Of a stretch of 64,000 bases of DNA, positions 36,583 through 45,094 are shown in pieces. The position numbers and the translations under genes are program-made. The notes under the pieces were generated by a model. It made no database searches. It saw only the letters and a list, made by a program, of their open reading frames with translations, and was not told the DNA's origin. The first letter of the stretch is position 1. Each line of letters begins with the position of its first letter. Where the stretch lies: contig DXJO01000010.1 in the NCBI GenBank assembly GCA_019057475.1, forward strand, positions 231,460 to 295,459. Reading direction: 5' to 3'. This stretch comes from Candidatus Thorarchaeota archaeon (GTDB taxonomy: Archaea > Asgardarchaeota > Thorarchaeia > Thorarchaeales > Thorarchaeaceae).

Positions 36583-37562
36583 ACCTCAACTTCTCCTGTT
36601 TGGTCTTTCTGTCTGAATGGCTTCACCTGGAAGAAATCAAAGAAATCCGCCTCGACCAGACTAACCTCGTCGAAGGGTATCTTCATTTCGTTAAGTGTTT
36701 CAATGAGCGGAACAAGCTCTTGACTTGGATTATCTACGAAGAGCTTCACCGATTGCCGGCCAACTCTTGCCATGTACTTTACGCCGGGAATCTCCCTGAG
36801 AAGATCGAGCATAGCCGGCGACCTGCTGCCAAGAACGACCAGAAGACTCTCACCATGTCCTGGCAGAGTTGAGATGAGTTCATCTGGCGTTCCAAACTGA
36901 CTCACGAGGCCCTCCTCAAGAAGACACACTCGTGTACAGTAGTCGACAATCTCCAGGTCGTGGCTGATAATCACCATTGTTGTACCGAGCTCATAGTTCA
37001 GTCTCTTCAGGTAGTTCATGGTTTCGTGACGCAGATGCGCATCAAGTCCAGTAGTTGGTTCATCAAGTAAAAGCACTGGTGGGTCATGAATCATTCCTAG
37101 GCAGATGGATACTCTCTTGCGTTCACCACCCGAGAGCTTCTTCACGTGTTTTGTCATCAATTCCTCATCGAAGCCCAGGATTTCGAGAACATTCCGCGAT
37201 CGTTTCTCAATCTCCTTGGGTCTAAGTCCGTAGCACCGGCCGAAGAATTGGGCATTCTGAAGAGGCGTGAAATCCCAGTATAGACTGAGATGCTCCAACT
37301 GAGGAACATAGCCCACAAGCAGGCTGATTAGCTTCCGTTTCTTCGTGACATCGTGGCCTCCCACGTATGCCTCACCACTTGTTGGTCCAATCTGTCCTGT
37401 AAGCACTCTGAGGACTGTTGTTTTTCCCGCACCAGAGGCACCGATGATTCCCAACATCTCTTTCTTGTCTGCAAAGAATGACACTCCACTCAGAGCGTAG
37501 AACTTGCCGAAGGCGACCTTGAGGTCTATGATGTCAATTTCTCTTTCAGAATGATCGCTCAA
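36579..37562 (-). CDS. ABC transporter ATP-binding protein (second ATPase of the operon)
   Basis: A 327-residue ATPase with Walker A GASGAGKTTV, signature LSGGERKRV, Walker B VLLLDEPTTGLD and H-loop ISHD. Residues about 235-327 form a DrrA-like C-terminal regulatory domain (EIPGVKYMARVGRQSVKLFVDN). The likely start is TTG at 37562, one base after the pseudoprotease stop and eight bases from GGAGG, which lies inside that gene; an in-frame GTG at 37571 would overlap by eight. It ends in an ATGA overlap with the giant TSP3 gene. With only one permease in the operon, it may form a heterodimer with the ATPase at 41966-43648. Confidence 0.9.
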   Translation of the reverse strand: MSDHSEREIDIIDLKVAFGKFYALSGVSFFADKKEMLGIIGASGAGKTTVLRVLTGQIGPTSGEAYVGGHDVTKKRKLISLLVGYVPQLEHLSLYWDFTPLQNAQFFGRCYGLRPKEIEKRSRNVLEILGFDEELMTKHVKKLSGGERKRVSICLGMIHDPPVLLLDEPTTGLDAHLRHETMNYLKRLNYELGTTMVIISHDLEIVDYCTRVCLLEEGLVSQFGTPDELISTLPGHGESLLVVLGSRSPAMLDLLREIPGVKYMARVGRQSVKLFVDNPSQELVPLIETLNEMKIPFDEVSLVEADFFDFFQVKPFRQKDQTGEVEV

Positions 37563-37563
37563 T

Positions 37564-40500
37564 TCACACACCTCCCACCTTGTCGCTCACGTCCCGGAAC
37601 ATCTTCCTCGCCCGCTCAAGATGCTCCATCAGAACTCTGAGTGCTTCCACCTTCTGGATTCGGTCCAAATCTTCTCTTCTGATAAGCTCCTCAATCTGTA
37701 CGAATGCTGCAAGCATTGTATTGAGCGTGTTATCAATCTGGCTCGTGAGAACCGGGTCAACCTCGATTATCCTCATTTGCTTCTTCTTTCTGCGTCTGCT
37801 TACATATGTCTGAAGCATTACGGCACCAAAGATTCCCATTGATGAGAGAAAGGCGATCTGCACCATGGTAAGATATTCCCAACGTTCAATCGTTGGCGTT
37901 GGTATATCGGGTTCTATGAAGTGGAAACTAACGCTAGCAAATGTTGGGGCATAGTCCTCGTCTAAAATCATGAAGATGCCGTTGATGCGTCCTGATGACC
38001 TCCAGTAAATGGGTAGAAACTGTGATGAGTACAGGCCATTCTCGACAGAGCCCGCGATGAAGAATGCAAGGCTACCATTTGGCAGTTCGAAGACGATCAC
38101 GACGAACAGGTCATCTACAGTTTCTCCGTTGTAGTCGCTCACGTCAAGATTGAGATAGACACTTCTGCCCACAGGATACTCAGTCGTATCCTCAGCAAGG
38201 CTAGCCACGCAAGTCAGTGTATTCCTTAGGAGATACTCATTTAGATTGTCAAGCAGAATGCTATTGTTACACTTCACGAGATTCTTGTTCATGAATATCC
38301 TAGAGGATCCAAAAAGCGCTATCTCTGGACGCGAGTCATCAAGCAGTATTACTGAATTTCCTCCGATTGTGGCGCATGCTTTTGACTGGTTGTTCAGAAT
38401 GAATGTGCCTTCTCCAAGCCATATCGAGTCCAGGTTCGCACCAAGGATCGAACTTGCAATAATCTCGGTTGTGTTTTCCTCGGAATGCTTGCCTGCCATC
38501 TCATAACCATACTCTAGCAGAAGTGGATTCAGTCCCGTGAGGTTTGCACGGTCATCATAATCTCCGAAGATGATGAGATTGCCGCCGCTTGCGGTGAACT
38601 CTCTCAGCATCTCTATCTCTGTGGAGTTGAACTCTTTTGTGGGGCCGATGACGAATATGGCTGAGAATTGTACCAAGAGATCTGCGTTCAGGTCCATGCC
38701 GGGCATCTCTACCAAATCGAGTCCGACCTCCCGCATTCTCTTTTTCATCTCTGAGAGGCCTGAGAGAGTGGTCATGCGCATCTCAGCGAAAAGGTCGTCA
38801 ATGGACTCCAAATCTCCAATGCCCATGTTATCTGGGGGGTCCTCTTGTAGTGTTCGAGCCTGTATATCCTCCGCAAGTGGGAAACTTGTGTTTACTCCCA
38901 GATCACCACCTAAATCCCCTCCCAAGCCGCCCATGTCTCCTCCAAAGCTCAGTCCACCTCCGTGCGACGTGTCTAGAAGCATCATGGCTCGGGGATATTC
39001 CAGGTGTGTGTCGAGGGTTATGTTGGTGGTCCATCCGTGCTCTGTTTCAATCACATAATCGCACCAATGGTACCCATCCATCGTTATTGGTGGCACAAGT
39101 GTGAACAGTGAGAAGTTGTAGTATCCCATCACATTCTCGCTTGCGGGAAGACTGGCATTGCCCCACTCGCTGGCATTCCCGTGGTTTGTCACGGTGAGAC
39201 TACCTAGTCCAACAGTGGTTGAGAGAGAGATCGTGAAGAGGCCATAGTCTGCAGGGAAGACGAGATTGAATGGAGCATAGGATATGCTCTTCGGGAACAC
39301 GGATGTAGATGCGATTGGCGATATCACGAACACATCACGGATGAGGAAGTCGTTGAGGATACCCACAGACAGGGTCAATTGGGATGTTGGTTGAGCGAGG
39401 AGTGCCACTGCACTCTCGATGCCGCCTGCGACAACCCATGCCTCTGAGTTGATGCCTTCCTCCTCCGGACTCCATTCTGCGGTGACCACTCTTGCGTGGA
39501 ATGGCTCGACCGCATCAAAGTTATGGAATCTAGTGAACAAAGCCCCCTCGTCCTCTTGTGCTTGACCAATGATCAGGGCTCCCACCATATCAGAAGGCTC
39601 AACCCCGATGTTCATAATGACCGCACGAGATTGGTAGTACTCTCCTACTTGGGTAATCCGGGGCATGTCCGCTTCGACAACAATCAAGTCGCCCTGGCTC
39701 ACCACTTGTCCTGCGGGTGCTCTAGTCCACATTTCTTCAATGGAAGCATCAAGCACGGTACGGTTCTCACCGAAGCCCATTGCAATTGTGACATTTACAA
39801 GCTCGTTGGGGGCTACAGCTCCAAAATGCCATTTCATGCCCAGCCCGACAGGGCCATCAAAGGTCGTGGAACCGGTCAGGTTGTCATCGGAAACGTGTGA
39901 CGTAATGTCGGACGAGTTTCCGACTTCAAAAGCGTCCAGAGGTCGGCTAGAGTTAATCCCGAAGTAGAAGCCGCGATAGTCCTCTGAGATGCCGTAAGCG
40001 AATAGTTGTTGGTTTCCCAGTGCGAATTTTCCGTGGTCATCGAGATCGTCAAGGAAGATGTCCAATGAGTACGCCAAGAATAGACTAACATTAGCAAGCG
40101 GCTGATCACCTAGGTTGAGAATGAATGGAGTCACTCGGTAAGCGGTCAGCGGCAGTGGTGATGCCGTAGTCAAGTTGTAGGATTCAACAAGTAAAGTCAC
40201 GTAGACCTCGTCGTCATAGGACATGATTCCAATCCATCTATTGTATCCTTCATCTCCCTCGGCCATGGCAACTTGATGCATCTCTCTCTTGACATCGAAC
40301 ATCATAAGGTTCGTCGGGTCCATGTTGTTCCATCGTAGCGAAAACATGCCCATCAGCAAGTGGATGTTCATGCCCTCGGTCCCGCGTTGGTCCATTGCAA
40401 CAACAGTCGTTCCATAGCTGCTCATCATGAGGCTTGTTGATGCGTTATTTCCAGCTGAACTCAGGATGCCAAGTGCGATGAGAGGGAGGCCAGTGGTCCG

Positions 40501-41958
40501 TAGGTGGGGGTCGATTGGTTCTTGCCTCAAGCTGAGGTAGCTGAATGCAGCTTCCAGATTGAGGAGTCCTGCACCTGCGTCATTGGCTCCGAAGTTCACT
40601 GGCGTGGCCGTGTCTCTAAGTACATTGGCTAAGGCAATTGGCGTAGCCCTGTCGAACGCCTGCATTAGGATAGCAGCCGCCCCTGCAGCGATTGCAGCTG
40701 ATGCTGCTGTGGAGTCTGCAATGATATAGTTGTCATCAAGGTCTTTACCCAGAGCACCTCCCATGAGACCTCCGAGCCCCCCGAGATCTCCCATATCGCC
40801 TAGGCTGAAGGATCCCAGTCCGGCCATGCCAGATAGGCCCGCTCCGTGTTTAGCTCCGATAATGTCCATCCCGGGAGCGACAATGTCCGGTTTGGTGAGC
40901 ATTTCCAGTGATGGACCCCTGCCTGAAAAGGCTGGCACTTCTTGCTTCTGTAAATCAAATGCTCCAACAGTGAAAGAAGCAGCTGAGCCGCCGGGGGACA
41001 TAATGGTCAGATAGTCCGGTCCGTCATCCCCGGCCGCGGCTATAACAAACACACCCTTCTCCGCTGCGGCCTTCACAGCCATTGCGACTGCATCTCCAGG
41101 TGCGCCGAAGGTGTTGAAGGGAAGCAGTATAATGTCCGCTCCATGACTACAGGCCCACTCGATTCCTGCAACAATCCAGCTGGGGACCGCCAAGAGACCT
41201 CCGAATGTCACTTTTGCTGATAGGAGGGTGGCTCCAGGGGCAATGCCCGCGTAGAGGCCGTCCGAGCTGTTACCAGTGCCTGCGGCTATCGATGCAGCAT
41301 ACGTGCCATGTCCAATGATGTCAAACGGAAGCGCGTCAATTTCTGTAAATGAAGCGAAGGCAGTGACCTTCGAGTCAGTCGTCGAGCTATTGTCATCGAA
41401 ATCATCAAGGTCTGGGTGCATGAAGTCAATTCCAGTGTCAAGTACGGCAATCACGATTCCTGACCCATTGTAGCCTTGTTCCCAGAGGTTTCTAGCCCCA
41501 ATTGCATCAACAGGTGAAATATAATCATCAATAGCCAGATAGCTGGCAGAGGTCTGATGGTCAGGTATATCGATTGGCCTGGGTTCATTGGACCAGATAT
41601 TCTTGATGAAACTGCTCCGTGCCAGTTCGATGATTGCACTTCCCACAAGCTTCACGCGGAGCATGTTCATTGCATCGAACTGTTCGACAATCTCAGCGCG
41701 TTTGTCGAGAATGGAGATGGCGCTACGTGCCTTGTACTCCGCAGCTTCATCGAATCTTACCAACAGATCAATCTGTTCGTCGGTGTCCAATCTATCCACC
41801 AGTGACTGGTCAATCTTGGTGAAGGGTGAGATTTCCTCGGTTTCAGCCAATGGAATTGACAGAGCTGCCGCGGGCGAGCTAAGCAAGATCATCAGAAGTA
41901 CCATGACGGCCAAAGGCCTCACAGTATCCACGCTGCTCGTCCTCCTCAACACTACCAT
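37564..41958 (-). CDS. Membrane-anchored subtilisin-like (S8) protein, probable pseudoprotease
   Basis: A 1464-residue protein: signal peptide (about 12-33), I9-like propeptide (about 45-125), S8 domain (about 150-475), beta-rich middle, a class-I-GATase-like domain (about 1110-1260, FVIGPTKEFNSTEIEMLREF; GGNLIIFGDYDD), a membrane segment (about 1364-1386), and an 80-residue helical cytoplasmic tail. In the S8 domain Asp174 (VLDTGI) and His217 (GHGT) are present, but the oxyanion Asn is Asp311 (AAAGDDGP) and the nucleophile position of GTSMA is Ala418 (DSTAAS). The Pro and His after the nucleophile are also lost. A Gly/Leu/Met-rich insert (about 373-404) precedes that motif. It is an intact gene without proteolytic chemistry by the standard mechanism, so a scaffold or binding role is more likely. 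ATG at 41958, seven bases after the ATPase stop, with AGGGGG upstream. Confidence 0.88.
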   Translation of the reverse strand: MVVLRRTSSVDTVRPLAVMVLLMILLSSPAAALSIPLAETEEISPFTKIDQSLVDRLDTDEQIDLLVRFDEAAEYKARSAISILDKRAEIVEQFDAMNMLRVKLVGSAIIELARSSFIKNIWSNEPRPIDIPDHQTSASYLAIDDYISPVDAIGARNLWEQGYNGSGIVIAVLDTGIDFMHPDLDDFDDNSSTTDSKVTAFASFTEIDALPFDIIGHGTYAASIAAGTGNSSDGLYAGIAPGATLLSAKVTFGGLLAVPSWIVAGIEWACSHGADIILLPFNTFGAPGDAVAMAVKAAAEKGVFVIAAAGDDGPDYLTIMSPGGSAASFTVGAFDLQKQEVPAFSGRGPSLEMLTKPDIVAPGMDIIGAKHGAGLSGMAGLGSFSLGDMGDLGGLGGLMGGALGKDLDDNYIIADSTAASAAIAAGAAAILMQAFDRATPIALANVLRDTATPVNFGANDAGAGLLNLEAAFSYLSLRQEPIDPHLRTTGLPLIALGILSSAGNNASTSLMMSSYGTTVVAMDQRGTEGMNIHLLMGMFSLRWNNMDPTNLMMFDVKREMHQVAMAEGDEGYNRWIGIMSYDDEVYVTLLVESYNLTTASPLPLTAYRVTPFILNLGDQPLANVSLFLAYSLDIFLDDLDDHGKFALGNQQLFAYGISEDYRGFYFGINSSRPLDAFEVGNSSDITSHVSDDNLTGSTTFDGPVGLGMKWHFGAVAPNELVNVTIAMGFGENRTVLDASIEEMWTRAPAGQVVSQGDLIVVEADMPRITQVGEYYQSRAVIMNIGVEPSDMVGALIIGQAQEDEGALFTRFHNFDAVEPFHARVVTAEWSPEEEGINSEAWVVAGGIESAVALLAQPTSQLTLSVGILNDFLIRDVFVISPIASTSVFPKSISYAPFNLVFPADYGLFTISLSTTVGLGSLTVTNHGNASEWGNASLPASENVMGYYNFSLFTLVPPITMDGYHWCDYVIETEHGWTTNITLDTHLEYPRAMMLLDTSHGGGLSFGGDMGGLGGDLGGDLGVNTSFPLAEDIQARTLQEDPPDNMGIGDLESIDDLFAEMRMTTLSGLSEMKKRMREVGLDLVEMPGMDLNADLLVQFSAIFVIGPTKEFNSTEIEMLREFTASGGNLIIFGDYDDRANLTGLNPLLLEYGYEMAGKHSEENTTEIIASSILGANLDSIWLGEGTFILNNQSKACATIGGNSVILLDDSRPEIALFGSSRIFMNKNLVKCNNSILLDNLNEYLLRNTLTCVASLAEDTTEYPVGRSVYLNLDVSDYNGETVDDLFVVIVFELPNGSLAFFIAGSVENGLYSSQFLPIYWRSSGRINGIFMILDEDYAPTFASVSFHFIEPDIPTPTIERWEYLTMVQIAFLSSMGIFGAVMLQTYVSRRRKKKQMRIIEVDPVLTSQIDNTLNTMLAAFVQIEELIRREDLDRIQKVEALRVLMEHLERARKMFRDVSDKVGGV

Positions 41959-41965
41959 ATCCCCC

Positions 41966-43648
41966 TCACTTTTCGATTTTCCCCGTAATCAGCCCTCTTG
42001 TGATAGCGATGTAGTAGTCGACCATGTCGCTGACAGCCTTGGTCTTGACAATCTTTATCGCGATTTTCTTGTCCTTCAATGCCGTTGCGCACCTTTCCGC
42101 TATGATCTGCAAAGGCTCATCTGTGAAGACCTTTAGCAGTTCTCCGCGCTGAAGCACGAATCTGACTCCTGTGATACCTTCAAGCACTTTCCGCGCACGC
42201 GGGTCGACTTCCTCAAGCACGATTCCAACGCTGAACCCTCTCGATGGCATTGTTTCCTTGAGGCTTGCTGGAGTGCCAAATGCAACCAGACTCTTCCCGC
42301 GCATGAATACTGCAACCTTATCACAGAACTCTGCCTCAGATGGATAGTGTGTGACGACCACAATGGAAGTTCCGTACTCTTGGTTGATGTAGGTCAGGTA
42401 GTTCCAGAGCTCGCTACGGTTATCTGGATCCAGCCCACTGGTTGGCTCATCCATAAGGAGCACTTTGGGCCTGTGGGCAAGAGCTATTGCAATGGATGCT
42501 CTCCTCTGCTGCCCCCCACTGAGCTCTCGAGTCGCATTGTTGCCCTTTTCGAGAATGTCGAAGTCCCTTAGGAGTGCCTTTCCCCTCTGTATAAGCTGCC
42601 ACTCAGGAATGTCATACTGCTTACCGAATGCAATAATGTTCTCAAGCGGAGTAAAGGTCTCATACATGTAGTTAAGGTCTTGCGGACAGTATCCGAAGAA
42701 GTAACGGACCTTGCGCGTCTGTTTCGAGTCTATTCCTGCTATTCTGGCCACTCCTGTACTTGGGATGTCACCGATTAGCGCCTTGATAGTCGTCGTTTTT
42801 CCGGCACCCGATTCGCCTATAATAGCTAGCATTTCGCCCTCTTGAATAGAGAAGGAAACGTTCTCAATCAGTTTCTTACCGCCTCGGACTGTGACTGTTA
42901 GATTGCGAGTGGATAACACATCTCTGTAGGCAGGAGCGTCCTTCCAAGCAAATGGCTGGACGTAGACCTTGTCTGCGAGTATCGTTAGATTTGGATTCGA
43001 ACTCGGACCAATGAGAAGCTGAGGCTGCGCGATAGTGAATATCTTTGGATCTCCCACAGAGTCTTCCGGCTCGACACGTACTTCAAGGAAACCCTCAAGC
43101 AGGATGGGTGCTGGCTTCAAAGAGGCACCAACAAGATTTCCCTTAATCAGTATCGGCAGTTTGTCGGAGGCTCGTTTCCCCCATACGGTGCAAGAAACCT
43201 GGCGGCTCTGTTTCATCTTCTCTAGGGCCTTCACTGCCTGCTGAAGGTCGCGTCCATCGTAGTAAAGGTCATCATCCAAGTTTCTCTTCAGGTAGTTCTG
43301 CAAGGTGACTTGGGCGGCGGCAACATCTTCATGTGTAGCGCCCTCGCCTCCCACGGTCAGAACCGTGTCCAGATTTCCAACCTTCTTCCGGCGCAGGTCT
43401 TCTTCAATAAGCACTGCAATGCGTCGCGTTAATACTCCTTTCCGAAATTTCAGTACCCTGCCCTTGAAACGCACCTCTTTTCCCGTTGCGTTAAGTACTC
43501 CTTGCACGTCACAGTGCAACTCCCTATCATGTCTGTCGATGCACCAGTCAATTGCCTCTCCCATTCTAGATCCTGAGAAATAGGCTTCCTCCACAAACGA
43601 GGGCATTTCTCTGGGTGGAGCGGGCGCACTACCTGGTTTGGGTTCCAT
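41966..43648 (-). CDS. ABC ATPase with unusual N-terminal domain
   Basis: A 560-residue protein. Residues about 265-480 are a complete ABC ATPase: Walker A GESGAGKTTT, LSGGQQRR, VLLMDEPTSGLD and the H-loop THYP. The first 250 residues form an unknown alpha/beta domain (helical part with KFRKGVLTRRIAVLIEEDLRRKKVGN, then KGNLVGASLKPAPILLEGFLEVRVEP) that I cannot assign. About 100 residues follow the ATPase, like DrrA-type tails. The ATG at 43648 has GGAGGAG nine bases upstream and is preferred to one at 43666, which would overlap the permease stop (TAATG). It sits between the permease and the pseudoprotease and probably drives export of operon products or their substrate. Confidence 0.88.
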   Translation of the reverse strand: MEPKPGSAPAPPREMPSFVEEAYFSGSRMGEAIDWCIDRHDRELHCDVQGVLNATGKEVRFKGRVLKFRKGVLTRRIAVLIEEDLRRKKVGNLDTVLTVGGEGATHEDVAAAQVTLQNYLKRNLDDDLYYDGRDLQQAVKALEKMKQSRQVSCTVWGKRASDKLPILIKGNLVGASLKPAPILLEGFLEVRVEPEDSVGDPKIFTIAQPQLLIGPSSNPNLTILADKVYVQPFAWKDAPAYRDVLSTRNLTVTVRGGKKLIENVSFSIQEGEMLAIIGESGAGKTTTIKALIGDIPSTGVARIAGIDSKQTRKVRYFFGYCPQDLNYMYETFTPLENIIAFGKQYDIPEWQLIQRGKALLRDFDILEKGNNATRELSGGQQRRASIAIALAHRPKVLLMDEPTSGLDPDNRSELWNYLTYINQEYGTSIVVVTHYPSEAEFCDKVAVFMRGKSLVAFGTPASLKETMPSRGFSVGIVLEEVDPRARKVLEGITGVRFVLQRGELLKVFTDEPLQIIAERCATALKDKKIAIKIVKTKAVSDMVDYYIAITRGLITGKIEK

Positions 43649-43665
43649 GGCTTGTTTCTCCTCCA

Positions 43666-44832
43666 TTAGGCAAGGGTTGGCTTCTTCGAGAAGACGAACG
43701 TGGCAGCTAGAATCGCAAGTACCGAAAAGCCAACGAGCTTGGCAATTGGAATCAACACATCGAAGAGATTCAGTCCTTTGAAGGCCGTATCAATGAGCAC
43801 TTTCATGCCTTGGTTCATAGGTAGAAAGTCGTCTAGCATACCCACGTCGATGAAGAATCCTGACAGTATTAGCGTGCCAAACATCAAGAACAGGAACATC
43901 TGGTTTGCCTGAAGACGAGACGATGAGAGGGATGAGATTAGGATTCCAGTGGATGATCCCGTTAGCGATGTTAGGCTCATAATGAGCACTAGGATTGCGA
44001 ACTCTGTATTCAGCGTCAAGTTGAATGCAATAACCCAGAGCGAGACGAGGAGAAGTGATTGAAAGAAGCCGATTATGACGTAAGAAATCACTTTCGAAAT
44101 AACAACCTCAAGCCTGCTGGTTGGTGTAAGCAGCATTCTTCGCAGAGGTATATCACCAACAATAGACTGAGCGGAAGTCATCGCAATGCCAAGGTAACTT
44201 GAGAAGATCACTATGAATCCCCCGAAGACGATTTCCACGTACCCTCCCGATGGCATGAATTCAATCATCATGGCCGGGAACACTTCTGATTCAATCCAGA
44301 GATGCGTTGCCCGGAACATAATGGATGCCCCCTGAACTACTCCCATTACTGTCGACTGTTCAATAAAGTTGGTCGCGTCCACATGGACAATGACATAGGT
44401 TGGCTCATTCAGAGTCAGGTTTCTCTCGAATCCATCCGGAATAACAACGTAACCCATGATCTCCTTGTTGTACATGTCTTGGTACGCGTCTGCTTCGTCT
44501 GTGTAGAAAATCAGCTGTTCGGCGAGCTCTTCTAGATAGCTTGTGAAGTTCTCCGACAGGTCTTCTCCCTCATAGGTTTCAATCGTGTCGTGGTCGATTA
44601 GGCCAATGATCGGTCCTCCCGTGAATTGTTCTGTGTCTTCCATATCTCCCATATCACCCCCTCCCATTCCCGATAGGTCGTTTTCCTGGGTGACGTAATA
44701 CAGCATTCCAATTGAAACTGCAGGAAGTAGGAATATCAAGAAGAGGGCAACTCTGTCCTTCACTATGAGCCGCAGCTCCTTAGCTATCATGTTTCGAATC
44801 CGTCGCGAAGGTTTAGTGAAGACCTCGGCCAT
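43666..44832 (-). CDS. ABC-2-type permease with large outer loop
   Basis: The 388-residue protein has the classical ABC-2 layout: one N-terminal membrane segment (DRVALFLIFLLPAVSIGMLYYV), a large extracellular loop (about 40-190, with SGMGGGDMGDMEDTEQ near its start), and five membrane segments to the C-terminus. The loop domain (IIGLIDHDTIET, YVVIPDGFERNL) matches the NatB/YhgE-like outer domain of such permeases. ATG at 44832 with GAGGAAG eight bases upstream. It is the first gene of the five-gene operon, whose stops and starts overlap or nearly touch down to 29806. The permease should act at the cell membrane with one or both ATPases. Confidence 0.9.
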   Translation of the reverse strand: MAEVFTKPSRRIRNMIAKELRLIVKDRVALFLIFLLPAVSIGMLYYVTQENDLSGMGGGDMGDMEDTEQFTGGPIIGLIDHDTIETYEGEDLSENFTSYLEELAEQLIFYTDEADAYQDMYNKEIMGYVVIPDGFERNLTLNEPTYVIVHVDATNFIEQSTVMGVVQGASIMFRATHLWIESEVFPAMMIEFMPSGGYVEIVFGGFIVIFSSYLGIAMTSAQSIVGDIPLRRMLLTPTSRLEVVISKVISYVIIGFFQSLLLVSLWVIAFNLTLNTEFAILVLIMSLTSLTGSSTGILISSLSSSRLQANQMFLFLMFGTLILSGFFIDVGMLDDFLPMNQGMKVLIDTAFKGLNLFDVLIPIAKLVGFSVLAILAATFVFSKKPTLA

Positions 44833-45094
44833 GTTATGCTTCCTCATTTTGCGCGTTTTGAAAGACTGACCAAACTAGCACGGTACTTGTGGTGCTGCTC
44901 AACATCAACGATTTGTTATAGGCTTTTAGCGTTTGCTACATTTATTGTCTTCTTTGGCTCTACTTCCCGAACAAGTCCGTTCAGGCGATAGTCAAGAATG
45001 CGGCAGCATAAGCACGCACATGATACATAAATAACCTGACCCGTTTTATCTCCTGCAAGCTGTTGCCGGCTGCTATTCCCTTGGAAACCCTGCT
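44833..45094. promoter_or_regulatory. Divergent promoter region between exporter operon and glycosidase-like gene
   Basis: On the minus strand CCTATAACA with AAAG before it (about 44911-44924) is a possible BRE/TATA for the exporter operon, giving a leader of about 55 bases. On the plus strand CATAAATAAC (45026-45035) is a possible TATA for the gene at 45095. No repeated operator element was found. No gene is seen here. Confidence 0.4.

Noticed and set aside
37564-41958. Annotation as an active subtilisin protease
   Set aside because: Two of four key positions are substituted (Asn to Asp at 311, Ser to Ala at 418), so active-protease wording is not supported.
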